From positions 93,965 through 157,964 of the forward strand of contig JAGVSM010002930.1 in NCBI GenBank assembly GCA_022494885.1: 64,000 nucleotides of DNA, read 5' to 3'. Within the stretch, counting starts at the first letter, position 1; each line of letters opens with the position of its first letter. The translations under genes and the position numbers were made by a program. The DNA is from Micrasema longulum. Taxonomy: Eukaryota; Arthropoda; Insecta; Trichoptera; Brachycentridae. Positions 30,906-42,115 of this stretch are shown piece after piece. The notes below the pieces were generated by a model. It did not search any database. It had not been told where the DNA came from and saw only the letters and a list, made by a program, of their open reading frames with translations.

Positions 30906-31375
30906 TTTTTTTTATTAAAATTGTTATTCTTTATATTTTTAGTATGGCTTCGCGGGGGTAAAAAAATATTATGTATTAAAAAGTCATAATAATTTAGGGT
31001 ATGTGTAAAAAAAGGTAATTTAAAATATATAAATAAATGAAATGAAAGTTGTAGAAGCATTGTATTCAACAAGGGCGCCCATTATTATACAATACAAACG
31101 TGTTCTTAAATATACGAGGGAAGGTACCGTTGGATAATAGGCACAGCGTAAGTGTAAGCGATGGTTTGTCAGATCCAACTCTTGAAGCTTCACAACTTAA
31201 GACGAGCTTTCGTTTACTGAAAACTTTTGTTCCTGAAACCCACTTACTGTTCACATTTCACAATTAGCTTGAATATTATCATACGAGTATGCAAACTTTT
31301 CGGAAATTAACTTACCCACGTTTGTTTGGTTTTATCGAAATGTATAAACCACATTATTTTTTAAAGCTACGTACT
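30906..31375. other. No gene recognised
   Basis: A short minus ORF (31066-31254) has no family signature. The sequence is otherwise AT-rich. Confidence 0.3.
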
Positions 31376-31379
31376 TATA

Positions 31380-31995
31380 CTATTAAATATTTATATTTAA
31401 ATTTGTTGCAACAGAGAAATAAAACATTTTGAGAAGATAATATAGAGGTCTAGGTATTTACCGGGCTTTTAACCTGTCATTGGCTGGTTTAAATAGCCAA
31501 TTGTAACATTCAACAATGATGAGTATGTCCAAATGCTTGCAGACTGGCTGGATTTTCTCCCTAGGGAGTTGTTCATATTTAAATTTATTTCAACAGAGAG
31601 GGAAAACGTTTTTGAGAAGGGAACATAGAAGTCTAGGCATTTACAGGGCTTATGACCTGTCATTGGCTGGTTTAAGTGGCCACTTTACACACTGTGTAAC
31701 ATTCACCATTCTGCCCATGTTTGAACATCCACATTTCCTCAACTCCGTCTGTTGACTTTTGTGAAGTAAAAGAGCTGAAAGCTTTATCACGTGGGTGAGA
31801 CTGTAAATGCCTAGACTTCCATATTCCCTTCGCAAAAACGTTTTGCCTTTCTGTTGGAATAAATTTAAAAATTGTAACATTCACTATTCTGCATTCACTA
31901 TGTTTAAACATCCACATTTCCTCAACTCTTCAATCTGTTTTCTTTTATGAAGTAAAAGAGCGAAAACCTTTACCACGTTGGTAAAATTTATCCTT
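31380..31995. mobile_element. Two overlapping foldback family A copies
   Basis: The first arm (31395-31510) has TTGTTGCAACAGAGAAATAA and CATTGGCTGGTTTAAATAGC. A fresh terminus (GATGAGTATGTCCAAATGCT) starts at 31516. Then comes an exact core TGGCTGGTTTAAGTGGCCAC at 31664-31683, a centre, and an inverted terminus (ATGCCTAGACTTCCATATTC near 31808). CCACATTTCCTCAACTC occurs twice (31729 and 31913). One copy seems to have inserted into, or recombined with, another. Confidence 0.7.
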
Positions 31996-33500
31996 ATTTC
32001 TGGATATTTGTGGATGTTAAAATCAAGAATTTTGTAAAGTATGAAATCTGCAACTGGACACCCGGTACATCTGTTTTATAAACTGCATAATATAATCTGT
32101 TTAGTATGTTTGAGCAGTTGATTGCAACTGGGTTGCACTCAGGCGATGTGTGCAGTATGCAGTATGCAACTGGGTACTTTATTTCCATTCATTAGTTGTC
32201 TCAATACCAATCTAGTCACGGCCACGCCTCGGGGTCCACTCGTGCCGTCACTTCGGACAAGAGAAAAGAGTACTTGGTCTATTTATATAAAAAATAATGT
32301 ATTAAAGCTTGTCCTTTGTAGACTCGATAACTACCGGACTAATTTACATGCCATTTTTTGTAAAATAATTTAATGTACGTGAAATAGGTTTGTAAATAAT
32401 AATATCTTCAATATGTTAAAAGTTGTATTAGACTAAAATGCATCTTCCGAAAAATTCGAAGAATGTTGTATTTTTGTGAATTAAAAAAGTTTGTATTTTA
32501 ACGCTTACAAACATCAATTATGTTTAATGGATACTAAATTGATTAGTTTCCTTACGATTTCCTAATTTATGCCTGTTTACTTATTTTTTAATGTTTTTTT
32601 GGATGCTTAAATAATTTTAATCGTAATTTGATACATTTTTGACAAACGGATTTTTACGCAAAATGCACCACTGTCGGCAAGTAGCAAAGAATTTGAAATT
32701 TGCCAAAAAAATTTCTTATTCGAAAATTAATTATTTTATGTTTTTTAATTCAAACATAAACAAGTATTAGGGGTGCCTACATATCAATGAAAAGTCTTTT
32801 TCCTTTTATCCGGACAGTTTTTGCACGCTTTCACGACACAGTCATTTTTCTTTTATTATTATTTATTCATTTATATATTGACAGATTTATTCAGTCAATT
32901 CCAACAACGGTTAACACATTTTCTTATACTAAATACATGTACAAATGAAATAAAATACAACTTAATAAAATTAAAGTTAGAACAAAAAAAAATGACTACC
33001 TCAAGACAAGATCTGGTCTATCTTAGATCTTTCTCTTTTTTTGGTTTCAAATTAAATATCAAAGTCACGTCAGAACCCGGCTGGCGGTTAAAGAATGACT
33101 AAATTCCTGATGAGCATAAGTTAGGTGTCATAATTTTAGAATGCTTAGGGTAAAACGTGGTCTGACTTTTCTTTATTAACGCGTATTCTCGTATTTTCTC
33201 CATGGATTGTGGTTCTAGAGTAGTGATTTTTGCATGATTTTGATTTGAGCATGACAAAGACTGTTATCGAATCACATTAGGATATAAAATGATAAACAAA
33301 CCCTTATTACGAATTTGTGAATAGCTCAAAAAAGACAACAAAAAAATGTCTGCCCTTATTTACGAAAACACATTTGTTCAACCAGCTAATAGCAAGTTAG
33401 CCAACGTTCGAGCAGGGCAACGTCTGTCGGGTCCGCTAGTTTGAAATAAATTTAAGAAATACAAATAAATACTTAAATAAGAAAAACAACTTTGTTTTTT
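31996..33500. other. Mostly unassigned; possible inverted LINE tail near 32860
   Basis: TATGCAGTATGCAACTGGGT near 32155 contains short local duplications. TTATTTATTCATTTATATAT at about 32859 may be the inverted tail of a LINE with no readable ORF. No host-gene exon could be supported. Confidence 0.3.
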
Positions 33501-33534
33501 ACCACTCATTTTTTTGTATTTATCCTACGTTTGA

Positions 33535-33905
33535 AGCCACCTTGAATTTGGTTCTGTCTTCTGGAATCTCCAATATCTTACCTACACAAATCAATTAGAT
33601 CGAATCCAAAATAAATTCTTGAAAGTTCTCAACCGTAAAGCACGCGAAACGTTCGATTCGTATGATGACTCTTCCTCTTTCCATAGTCTGACTTCTCTCA
33701 CCAAACGAAGAACTGTTTCTGACAAGTGCTTCTTATTCAAGATCTAGAATAATATAATTGAAAGTATTTATCTTTCGGAAAACATCAATCTAAACTGCCG
33801 TACCAGATTATTAACCAGAAAAGTCCGGCTTTTTTACAATCCTCTACCATCCAATAACATCGCTCAAAATTCATTTATTAACCGTAGCTGCACAGAATAA
33901 TACAA
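33535..33905 (+). pseudogene. LINE RT C-terminal fragment (jockey-like)
   Basis: The + frame gives LEFGSVFWNLQYLTYTNQLD, RIQNKFLKVLNRKARETFDS, LTSLTKRRTVSDKCFLFKI, one stop, then CRTRLLTRKVRLFYNPLPSN and FINRSCTE. The L-E-x-x-S-x-x-W-x-x, R-I-Q-x-x-F-L and R-R motifs are standard in jockey-like C-termini. Confidence 0.75.
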
Positions 33906-34089
33906 CAAATAATATTAATAAATATATATATAAATAATATAACACAGTAAAGTTCAAAATAACGAGATAATAATAATAAAAAATAATAATACAACATTAG
34001 TGCTTAAAAAATTATAAGTTTTTTGAGCAATAAAATAAATAATAAAAAAAACATAAATCAACTGAATAATACCTTTATTTAGTAAAATC

Positions 34090-34190
34090 ATCACCAGTTA
34101 GTTGAAAGAAGTTGCCATTTGGCAATAAATCTACCAAAGTACAATTTAAATTATGTTTAACATGTTAAAATGAAGAAAGAAAAAATCACT
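34090..34190 (+). repeat. YLREKF-family LINE 3' end fragment
   Basis: AGAAGTTGCCATTTGGCAAT, then AAAGTACAATTTAAATTATG matches the UTR end at 26225-26290 and 38490-38530. Confidence 0.6.
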
Positions 34191-34249
34191 TATTCCAGAA
34201 AACAAATTTTAATTCAATAATATATATATATATAAATAAATCCATTACT

Positions 34250-34460
34250 TTTCTAAAAAATAACGAGTAAGAATACGTTTTGATTCATGAACAGAATTTG
34301 TATTGAAAATATCGAATATTTGTTCTAACTCATTTCCATACCTATGTTTCCTGGGTACTGGGTATAGGTGAGTGCATTTCGAAGTTGGTTCGTGAATTGT
34401 TGCAAAAAAATAATTCCTTCCTTCTAGTCCACTACTATAACTATATTTATCATTACTACT
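34250..34460 (-). pseudogene. LINE RT C-terminal scrap (inverted)
   Basis: The minus strand reads NYFFATIHEPTSKCTHLYPV, PRKHRYGNELEQIFDIFNTN and HESKRILTRYFL. It has a plausible retroelement C-terminal composition with few stops. The clade is not assignable. Confidence 0.45.
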
Positions 34461-34509
34461 TTATCCTGTCTCTATTCTTTACAGGCATTTTAAGGGTAAT
34501 CTCCTCTAT

Positions 34510-34745
34510 GAATTCTATATTGAATCTTATTTTATTATTTCAATAAAATAAAAAATAAGTGGTTTAAAACAAAGTTATTTTATTATAATGAATAGCCACA
34601 AAATTGGTGCTTCAAATATAAAATTTACTAATCAATACATCCGGATAAATTGTTACACAGTGTGTAAAGTGGCCACTTAAACCAGCCAATGACAGGTCAT
34701 AAGCCCTGTAAATGCCTAGACTTCCATTTTCCTTTTTTTAAGGTA
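34510..34745. repeat. Repeat D plus foldback family A arm
   Basis: TGAATAGCCACAAAATTGGT then GCTTCAAATATAAAATT (34590-34630) is repeat D. It is followed by the inverted A core GTGGCCACTTAAACCAGCCA at 34669-34688 and ATGCCTAGACTTCC. The D-A junction here mirrors the A-D order at 11945-12250. Confidence 0.65.
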
Positions 34746-34768
34746 TTCTCTATCATCATCATCCCGGC

Positions 34769-34955
34769 GACCTCCGTGGTGTAGTGGTCAAGACACTTGA
34801 CTCACACACAAAAAGTTCCGAGTTCGATTCCCGGTGAGAACACAAAAATTTTATAAATATGATTTTATCAAGCCTGGTTTTTCTGTGATGTAATTCACCA
34901 CTGTTATTGGGCCTCCTGGCCTGTTTTGGTGCAAACATAAATAAATAAAATCCCT
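34769..34955 (+). mobile_element. tRNA-derived SINE-2 (copy 2)
   Basis: CGACCTCCGTGGTGTAGTGG head, AGTTCGATTCCCGGTGAGAA B box, GTGATGTAATTCACCACTGT body, and an AAATAAATAAA tail. Its B-box region differs slightly from copy 1. Confidence 0.85.
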
Positions 34956-34967
34956 GTTGTAATTTGT

Positions 34968-35115
34968 TGATATGTTTACTCGCATAAATTGTGGAAAAAA
35001 AATTATAAAGCAGTATGTCTCAATGTTTTTTTTTTTTTCAATGTCTGAACTTTAGAATATTCCGTCTTTTACTAGTGGTAAGAAATATTTACCATAGTAT
35101 TTTAAGAGTTTATAT
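34968..35115 (+). repeat. Dispersed repeat C (copy 2)
   Basis: Matches 11430-11590: TGTTTACTCGCATAAATTGT, CTTTAGAATATTCCGTCTTT, TACTAGTGGTAAG and TTTAAGAGTTTA. Confidence 0.65.
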
Positions 35116-35169
35116 TGTTAAGATTTAAAAAATGTTCTTGCGGCAAAGTTTATGGAACCAATTGTTAAT

Positions 35170-35445
35170 TTTTTAATTACTATAAAAAAAATACTATATT
35201 ATCTTTTACAGAATATTTTATTTTTTCTTTCTTGTGTTACACAAAAATATTATAACTGTCCATTATTCATTATTTATTATAGGAGCAAAAATTCATTAAC
35301 ATTTTCTTGTATACCCACGAACAGGCCATACCTTTGTGGGATTTTTTATTTACCATTTTTGTATTTCATTGCTATGTAATTATGCTTTATTGTTTTCATA
35401 CTCTGTTTTATTATTATGTTTATTGTAAAAAACAAAATAAAAAAT
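35170..35445 (+). mobile_element. LINE 3' UTR (family shared with 48325-48600 inverted)
   Basis: TTCTTGTGTTACACAAAAAT, GGAGCAAAAATTCATTAACA, TTTTCTTGTATACCCACGAA and CATACCTTTGTGGGATTTTT are all found in complement at 48420-48540. It ends in an A-rich tail of AAAATAAAAAATAAAAAA type. The coding part is missing. Confidence 0.75.
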
Positions 35446-35795
35446 AAAAAATGGTCCCATCCGGTCTATGAACGGACTGCGCATGACATACGAGTACATA
35501 TATATTCACAAAAGAAAGTTCGTATTGCTATTTTCACCACCCTAAAGTTGTAGATAAAATTAGTGTTTGGATTAGTCACGAAAACTATTGTGGTTCCCAA
35601 AGCACGCCGTAACTAACTTTACTTACGCTCGTATTTATCTCTTTGTGTTTCTTTATTGAATTATTTATTATTGTGTAAATTCATTGTAAAATATTTTTTT
35701 GTAGACGTTACCAAAAGAAGGGTACACGGCAAGAACGGTCTCGTGAACAAATAAGGCATTTTACTGTATGGATGGGCGCGCGTGTATTGATTTAA
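35446..35795. other. No feature recognised
   Basis: Mixed composition; no exon or repeat supported. Confidence 0.3.
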
Positions 35796-35803
35796 GGTTG
35801 AAT

Positions 35804-36074
35804 AAAAAAGATGGATTACAATTAATGTTATTTATTGAGTAGATACACACGAGTTACATACTTACAATTTTGTACAAGAATTTACAATAGCGAACACTTG
35901 GGGAGGAGCTGGTGGACGGGCAACACGAAATGCCGAGATGAAATGTGAATGTTGTTCCGATGCACGACGTTTAATAACTTGTCCGAGCTGAAATTGTATT
36001 GGACTACGCGTTGCGGGCCAAAGCGTTGTTCGGCTCTGCCAACCTCACGGCTGTTGGTGACCTCCATATAACAA
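35804..36074 (-). mobile_element. Candidate solo LTR or retro-inserted fragment
   Basis: The segment lies between direct repeats GTTGAAT (35797-35803 and 36075-36081), extending to GTTGAATAAAAA. On the minus strand it starts TTGTTATATGGAGGTCACC and contains an AATAAA signal near the far end, and it is GC-richer than its flanks. A solo LTR would fit, but the TG...CA ends are not clear. The 61-codon minus ORF is probably incidental. Confidence 0.35.
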
Positions 36075-36160
36075 GTTGAATAAAAACCTTATTTGTTGGA
36101 CACTATAGTTCATGAATTTAACAAAATAGGCTTTCAATTAATGTAATGTATATTTTTTTC

Positions 36161-36432
36161 GGCCTCGTGGTGTAGTGGTCAGCGCGTTTACCTACCATGC
36201 AAGAGGTTTCGGGTTCGATTTTCGACAGAGTTGACATAAAATATTGATTGAAAAACGTGTTTTTACATTGTAATATTTCATAGTACCTGGACTGGTACCT
36301 GAAGCGTAAGACCGATCACCGTACCTTCATGTATTTTTATTATTTTTAAAAAAATGTTCAAGATACACTGCGATTGGATAACCAATGCAGTGCCCTATGC
36401 ACCATTTGGTGCGGAAAGGGAATGATGATGAT
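36161..36432 (+). mobile_element. tRNA-derived SINE-1 (full-length copy)
   Basis: Head GGCCTCGTGGTGTAGTGGTC (A box), B box GGTTTCGGGTTCGATTTTCG, body with TTCATAGTACCTGGACTGGT and CCAATGCAGTGCCCTATGCA, and a (GAT)n end. It can be used as a reference for the interrupted copies at 13711 and 20745. Confidence 0.85.
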
Positions 36433-36524
36433 ATTTTTACATACAATAGAAAATATCGTCGGGTTTTGGCACAAGTCGGTAACTACTTTTGACTAGTAGT
36501 TTATTGTAATATTATTTTTTGTGA

Positions 36525-36830
36525 ATGTTATTAAATATTGTATTTTACCACTTACCGGCTTTATATGTCTACCGGTTTTGAAACGTACCCGTCTCTTCGT
36601 CAGGACACTCACTACACCAACATGCAAATGCTAAAATACACTATCACATTTACCGGCGCCGTATTATTCGTAGTGTTTACGAAAATATACATAAATTACA
36701 TGCAGAGTTAATGGGGGGGGCAAACACCACCATGTCCGAATATGCACTAAAATTAGGTTAGGTAAAATTTAGTAGTATGTCGCAGAATTCGTGGTGGAAG
36801 TTTTAGGAAGAGGAGGGGCTAAGTGGTTCG
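36525..36830 (+). repeat. Foldback family B arm (long, single)
   Basis: It begins TGTTATTAAATATTGTATTT, then CTACCGGTTTTGAAACGTAC, GTCTCTTCGTCAGGACACTC, AACACCACCATGTCCGAATA and an AGAGGAGGGG segment. It matches the left arm at 57333-57645. No opposing arm is present. Confidence 0.7.
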
Positions 36831-36831
36831 T

Positions 36832-37090
36832 CATCATTCCCTTTGCGCACCTGATGGTGCATAGAGCACTGCATTGGTACACTAATCGCAGCGCATTTTG
36901 ATCATTTTTGCTACATGAAGGCAGAATAATCAGTCTTTCGCTTTAGATACCAATCCAGAGACCATGAAATATTCTAGTTTAAAAACACCAATTTAAATAA
37001 ATATTTCATATTAATCATGTCGGGAATCGAACCCGAGACCTCTGGCAAAGTAGGCAAGCGCGACGCGGCTGACCAATACACCACGATTTT
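36832..37090 (-). mobile_element. tRNA-derived SINE-1 (inverted copy)
   Basis: ATCATTCCCTTTGCGCACCT, CAGTCTTTCGCTTTAGATAC, CGGGAATCGAACCCGAGACC (inverted B box) and CCAATACACCACGA (inverted A box) give a complete minus-strand SINE-1. The B box is nearly perfect. Confidence 0.85.
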
Positions 37091-38090
37091 TAAAAATCAA
37101 TTATGTATTGATTTTTGCTACAATTTTTAGTCGTAAAATTTTATAAATTAAATAATATGTGAATAATTGTCGTAACACGGCTATTGCCAATATTTATGAC
37201 ATATTTATGTAAAAATATTCATGTGAATTCCTAAAGTATGGGATTTTCCCTAAACTCGATACCACAAGGCTGCTTTATAAATATAAATATGTACATATTT
37301 AAACATATGAATTTTTGTAAACCTGAATCAGTACTAACAAGTTTTGTAACAAAATACGTAGTGTTTCATACTTACAATTGTCCTGATGATATCGTTTTCG
37401 AAATTAGGTATTTATTTATATATTTATACATAAAAGGTTCAAAGAACCTTTTACAAAAAATGTTTTACAAAAAAAATCACAAAAGTGAACAATAATATTA
37501 TGTAGTACATAATATGAAATATAATATAATTGAATAATTAAAACTAAACAATTTGGTGAACATAAAATATAAAAAAAGAAAAAAAAAGAAATATAACATT
37601 TCTGAAGTAGTATTGCATCTAATGTATAGAATTATGAATTAATTCAATGATCTAATGTTTTTTTTATGCTCTTTTGCTGAAATTTTTATTGTCAGCTTTT
37701 TATCGTAAACTACTTTTTTAATAATAAAACTTATAGCAATAAACATTTTATTCCAGAAAGTAAGTAAGAGTGTTATATTATGCTTCACATCTACATTTTT
37801 TAAAACTTAAACAGTAAATGTTATGTTGAAAGTGCATTAACCCTTTGCGACGCGACGGTAAAAATTTGTCCTGGTGTAAAATAATTCTTATATCTTTTAG
37901 AATGCATTTGATGTGAATAAACACTGTCGTTACATATTTGTTAGTTTTTATTAGTACCAGTATTTTTTTTTCTATTTTTTTTTAGTTTTTTCAAATCAGG
38001 ATTTGTACATGTAAGCGGCCATTGAGTCGGAAGCGCTCGTTCAGGGTTCTGTATCTTTTTCACACACGGTATTTTCAATCCGCACGTACA
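37091..38090. other. No gene recognised
   Basis: AAAAGGTTCAAAGAACCTTTT near 37432 is a short perfect hairpin next to a T-rich inverted-tail-like run. TTAACCCTTTGCGACGCG at 37837-37854 looks like a piggyBac-type end but has no partner. Otherwise the region is AT-rich and featureless. Confidence 0.3.
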
Positions 38091-38565
38091 AAGATTTCAA
38101 CGCTTATCAGTTCATGGTTTACCTCTTCGTTCTAATTCTCAAGGCACTCTCTTAATACCCATCCACAATTCCTCTTTCTTCTCTTACTCATATAGTGTCT
38201 ATGCGGCTCGACTGGAGAATCATCTCCCATCCACCATCAAAGATGTTACTACATTATCTCTGTTTAAATCACGTCTGAAGAAACATCTCCTTTCTCTTCC
38301 TTAATCTCTCCTCCTTTCTTTTTTCCTCTTTTTTACATTTTCCCATTGAGTTTTGATTTAAGCTAATTTATTAACAAATACGTTTATTTCTATTTTTATA
38401 TATCTATGGCTTTTTAATTTTTATTTTCTATTGAATATGTTCTGTAACTTAAATTATAAAAACAAAACTATTTTATTGGTTGATTGGAAGAAATTGCCAT
38501 TTGGCCAATGTACAAATAACATTACGTACAAAAATTTAAATAAATAAATACATAGACATGTACAT
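38091..38565 (+). mobile_element. YLREKF-family LINE 3' fragment
   Basis: The + frame from about 38093 encodes FQRLSVHGLPLRSNSQGTLL-like text, then IPIHNSSFFS and a C-terminal helix (TLSLFKSRLKKHLLSLP). It continues into the UTR with TTTTCCCATTGAG, TATTGAATATGTTCTGTAAC and GAAATTGCCATTTGGCCAAT, and an AAATAAATAAATA tail. It lies just 5' of the first PDZ exon. Confidence 0.75.
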
Positions 38566-38732
38566 ATATAATAACACGTCAATAATCTCGAAAATTGCAA
38601 ATATATTTTAGAATGTTACGATGGTGTCTTATGGTCCTGATGATAAACGAGTGTGTCAAAATCAAACCGGGGTGCAGAAACATTAAAAAGATGACGATGC
38701 ATGAATTAACGAGATATTTTTGTTTGTTCCAG

Positions 38733-38929
38733 ACAAGGTCCGCAAGAAGTACGCCGGGCTGGGGCACAGCGTGGTGGCCGTCCAACTGGAGAGGGGCCCC
38801 GCGGGGCTGGGGCTGTCCCTGGCAGGGCACCGGGACAGGGCCCGCATGGCCGTGTTCGTGTGCGGCCTGCGCCCGGGGGGGCCCGCGTGCCGCGCGGGTG
38901 GCGTGCTGCTAGGCGACGAGATCCTGGAG
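38733..38929 (+). CDS. PDZ-domain scaffold gene, exon n (N-terminal half of a PDZ domain)
   Basis: The acceptor is a pyrimidine-rich tract ending TTGTTCCAG at 38732; the donor is GAG-GTGAGT at 38930. The exon is 197 bp: two bases finish a codon started upstream, then 65 codons end in phase 0. It encodes KVRKKYAGLGHSVVAVQLER, GPAGLGLSLAGHRDRARMAV, FVCGLRPGGPACRAGGVLLG and DEILE. GLGLSLAG is the PDZ carboxylate-binding loop; GDEILEVNG is the conserved turn completed by the next exon. The (N/H)RDR-x-x-M-x-VFV segment resembles a specific PDZ repeat of MPDZ/INADL/InaD scaffolds, which organise membrane or signalling complexes. GC content is strikingly high compared with the introns. The internal opposite-strand ORFs are shadows. 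Confidence 0.85.
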
Positions 38930-39539
38930 GTGAGTCACACCGATGCATTGTAGAGAGCGTGTTTCTCGGGGACGAATCTTGTATATGACGCACACGCTTG
39001 TGTGAGTGTGTATTTACGTGGTGTGAGTGACTGGATTTTGGTTCCTAAAAAGCCAACTTAAGTACGCAGCATATCGTGGCCTCCATGTTGTAACTAGTCA
39101 TCTCGTATTTTGGTGGTTTTTATGTTTGAAATATAAAGCAAGGGGACATGAGGTTACTGTCAGCATTTTTTTTTTTTTTTTTTTCACAAACCGTTATAGT
39201 CATCCAAAAAAAGTGCTTGTTTGAAAATGTCCTAACAAGACGAAACTTGTCACAATAAACCCTTTGTATATTTTATTAAACATAAAGTAGAATAATAATC
39301 CAATAAACTTGTTTTATTTTGGATACATTACCAAATCCATAATAAGTATTGAAAACTGAGATTTTTTATCATAAAAATACCAATTTAGTTTTCATAAAAT
39401 ATCTTAAAGATATAAAAATGAAGTGTGACAAAAAATAAATAAATAAAAATTCAAAGTGGAAAGAATAATCGTTAACTTCCGCGTTTTCCATGGAGATACC
39501 GAACATCATATAATATCAACATACCGAATGCACACTCTG

Positions 39540-40325
39540 AGCTATCTATTCACATGTATACCTACAAATATATATACATACACAAACACATACATTACAT
39601 GCGGTACATATCTCTTCGTTCTAGTAACGAGAGAACCCTTTTAATACACTGTCATGGCTCTAATTTTCTTGCCTCCTCTTTCACAGTAGTAGCCGCTCGA
39701 TTGTGGAATAATCTACCCACTACAGTGTCAAAAAAAGTGTTTGTTTATTATTTTTTATATATTTCGTTATCAAAAAAGACTTGATTTACTTGTATTTAAT
39801 TTTATAAAACTCTTATTTTATTGATATTTTTTATATTTTATGTAAACATTATTATATTGTGTTACCAAAATGTTTAAAGAGAGAAATCCCTGCAAAAAAA
39901 CTGCTTTTGCAGTTTTGCGGGAATTAAAAAAATTGTTTAGAAAAATGCTTATGTGAAAAAAATTCAATAAAAAAAAAAATATAAAAAAATGTTTGAGACT
40001 TCCCCTTCTTTATTTACATTTAAGTCAATATTGAAATGTCACTCTGTCATCTAAATACTTAAATTGTTCCTTTATCTTTCTTCTTTCCTCCCCATTCCCT
40101 CTCCTCTATAGTATAAAGTTTTTTTTTTATATATATATTTTTTTTGTTAATCTTTGTTTTTAATTTTTGTAAAAAAGTGTAAGATTCAATATGTCCATGT
40201 ATTTATAATTTTCTCAAACTAAACGGTTTGGGTAGGTAGAAAGAAACTGCCTTAAGGCAATATGCCCGCCCTTATATGTATATATATTGTGTATGTATAG
40301 CAAGTGTCAAATAAAAAATAAAATA
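39540..40325 (+). mobile_element. LINE 3' fragment (partner of 27210-27872)
   Basis: The coding end encodes RYISLRSSNERTLLIHCHGS and ASSFTVVAARLWNNLPTTVS (39600-39745), the A-x-x-L-W-N-x-L-P motif that closes many LINE ORFs. The UTR has CTTTATCTTTCTTCTTTCCT, ATATGTCCATGTATTTATAA and CAATATGCCCGCCC, and ends in an (AAATAAAT)n tail near 40320. Confidence 0.75.
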
Positions 40326-40539
40326 AATAAATAAATATTATACATATTATAAACCACTTAATTTACTATCCGACATTGTGCATTAATAAGATTTATAGGG
40401 TTTTAATATTACAATATAAGAATAGTAAAAACATTTTTAAAAAAAGAAAAGAATCATTGACAAACATAAGGGACATCGAGGCAAGATTTGGACTATTTAT
40501 TAAGTTCTCGTTTGAATCGTTGTAAACTTAAACCAAAAA

Positions 40540-41366
40540 AGTCAAACAGTAAATTTTGGAGTCCCACAAGGATCTATTTTGGGACCACTATTAAATATTT
40601 TATACATTAATGACTTATCATTTTACAATTTTAACAGAAAAATATTTATGTATGTCGACGACATTGGACTATTCTATAAAAATGAAACAGACGTATTAAC
40701 AAACAATTGCATAATCGAACACCTTACTATATTGACTAAATAGACAAACACAAACTTACTTACACTTAATGAAAAAAATGCAATATCATCCATTTTGAAT
40801 TTGGAAGAAAATCATTAAGTAGATGCTTACATGAATTATGAATGACTAACTGAAATTGAACATGTTAAATATTTAGGACTAACAATAGACAGACAATTCA
40901 TATCAACAATTTAATTAGCAAAGTGGCAACTAGAGTCTTTTTTTAAAAATCAACAACTTTGTTCCTAAAATGGAACAAATTCTAATGTATGAAGCTTATG
41001 TAAAAACTTAAATATGTTACATGCAACTACCATGGGGAACAGAAAATCAAAATGACATAAACAGACTACAAAGACAGCAAAATAAAATATTAAAGTTAGT
41101 ATTTGACCTTCCCTATCTAACAGCAACTAAAGAACTCTTTAAACAAACTAAGCAATTAAATGTAACTGAACTCTTTAAAAAAGAATCCTTAAAATGTATT
41201 CATAAATTAGCCACTGATGTTATTGTAGACGAAAAACTAGAATAAAAAAAATAAAAAAGTAAACATGGACACAATACGAAAATATCAGAAAAATATCTAA
41301 AATATATAAAACGAGACAAGGACAGTCGAGACTAAACCAGGGACTGACATTATATTTTAAATTTGT
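40540..41366 (+). pseudogene. LINE RT fragment with YVDD-type active site
   Basis: Frames with several breaks give FGVPQGSILGPLLNILYIND, YNFNRKIFMYVDDIGLFYKN (active site variant YVDD instead of YADD or FADD), and later MQLPWGTENQNDINRLQRQQ and FDLPYLTATKELFKQTKQLN. This covers RT motif B (GVPQGS-x-L-G-P), motif C and the C-terminus. SINE-1 at 41367-41632 splits the end, and coding text resumes at 41640 (YNKLPDKTKQKTQTT). Confidence 0.8.
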
Positions 41367-41632
41367 CGGCCTCGTGGTGCAATGGTCAGCGCGTTTGCCT
41401 ACCATGCAAGAGGTCTCGGGCTCGATTCCCGACATGGTTGACATATTTATTTAAAAACGTGATTTTACACTAAAATATTTCATAGTCCCTGGACTGGCAC
41501 CTAATGCGTAAGACTGATCATCTTACCATCATGTAACAAAAATGATCAAAATACGCTGCGATTGGTGTACCAATGCAGTGCCGTATGCACCATTATGTGT
41601 GGAAAGGGAATGATGATGATGATGATGAAATC
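41367..41632 (+). mobile_element. tRNA-derived SINE-1 (full-length, inserted in a LINE)
   Basis: Head GGCCTCGTGGTGCAATGGTC, B box GGTCTCGGGCTCGATTCCCG, body CCAATGCAGTGCCGTATGCA and (GAT)n tail at about 41610-41630. The flanking LINE sequence continues on both sides, so the SINE is the younger insertion. Confidence 0.85.
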
Positions 41633-41720
41633 ATACAACAAACTACCAGACAAAACTAAACAAAAGACTCAGACAACCTTTACAAAATATGTTTATAATA
41701 TTATCATTAACAGTAAAATA
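41633..41720 (+). pseudogene. LINE C-terminus continuing after SINE-1
   Basis: TACAACAAACTACCAGACAA encodes YNKLPDK and continues the fragment at 40540-41366. It matches 27920-27990. Confidence 0.6.
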
Positions 41721-41889
41721 TGAATTTTTAAAGTAAAAATATTTTGTTAAATGTTTGTAACCCGTAGAATTTATCAATAAGATTTAAATAATATAATCCA
41801 AAAAATACATTTAAAAATGGTCACCAAGATACAAATATTCTGATAAATCACAGGACGCCATATATTTCTTTTTAAAAAATCCGGCATTT

Positions 41890-42115
41890 AATGAACAGCC
41901 TAGCTGCCCAATTGAGTGGCTGATTTGACTATTGTGCGGCGACGTATGCATCCTCCCACGCAATAAATATTCTTGATAGATATCAGATTAATAATATCCG
42001 ATGGAGATTTAAACATATCGAGAATAATTTCGTTTTGAACGATGATATAATCTATTTGTGTCTTTACAAAGGTCAGCTGAGTTGAGCGTCTGGTGGAAAC
42101 CACACATTGTGTATT
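41890..42115 (-). pseudogene. LINE endonuclease-domain fragment (RTE/I-like, inverted)
   Basis: The minus frame reads VVSTRRSTQLTFVKTQIDYI, IVQNEIILDMFKSPSDI, then residues around CVGGCIRRRTIVKSA. The T-Q-I-D-Y-I-I-V motif corresponds to the R-N-Q-I-D-Y-I segment of the apurinic-type endonuclease domain. This is one of the few non-RT LINE coding pieces in the window. Confidence 0.55.

Noticed and set aside
31515..31880. Overlapping ORFs on both strands of family A copies as small genes
   Set aside because: They arise from the palindromic repeat itself and recur identically at 43437-43850.
32100..32290. Possible upstream exon of the PDZ gene near GTCACGGCCACGCCTCGGGG
   Set aside because: No convincing donor and no frame that would lead into the phase required at 38733.
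37837..37860. piggyBac-type terminus TTAACCCTTTGCGACGCG
   Set aside because: Only one end is seen; without the partner or a transposase fragment this may be chance.
38579..38993. Opposite-strand and alternative-frame ORFs over the PDZ exon
   Set aside because: They are shadows caused by the high GC content; only the frame giving GLGLSLAG and GDEILE fits a known domain and the splice phases.
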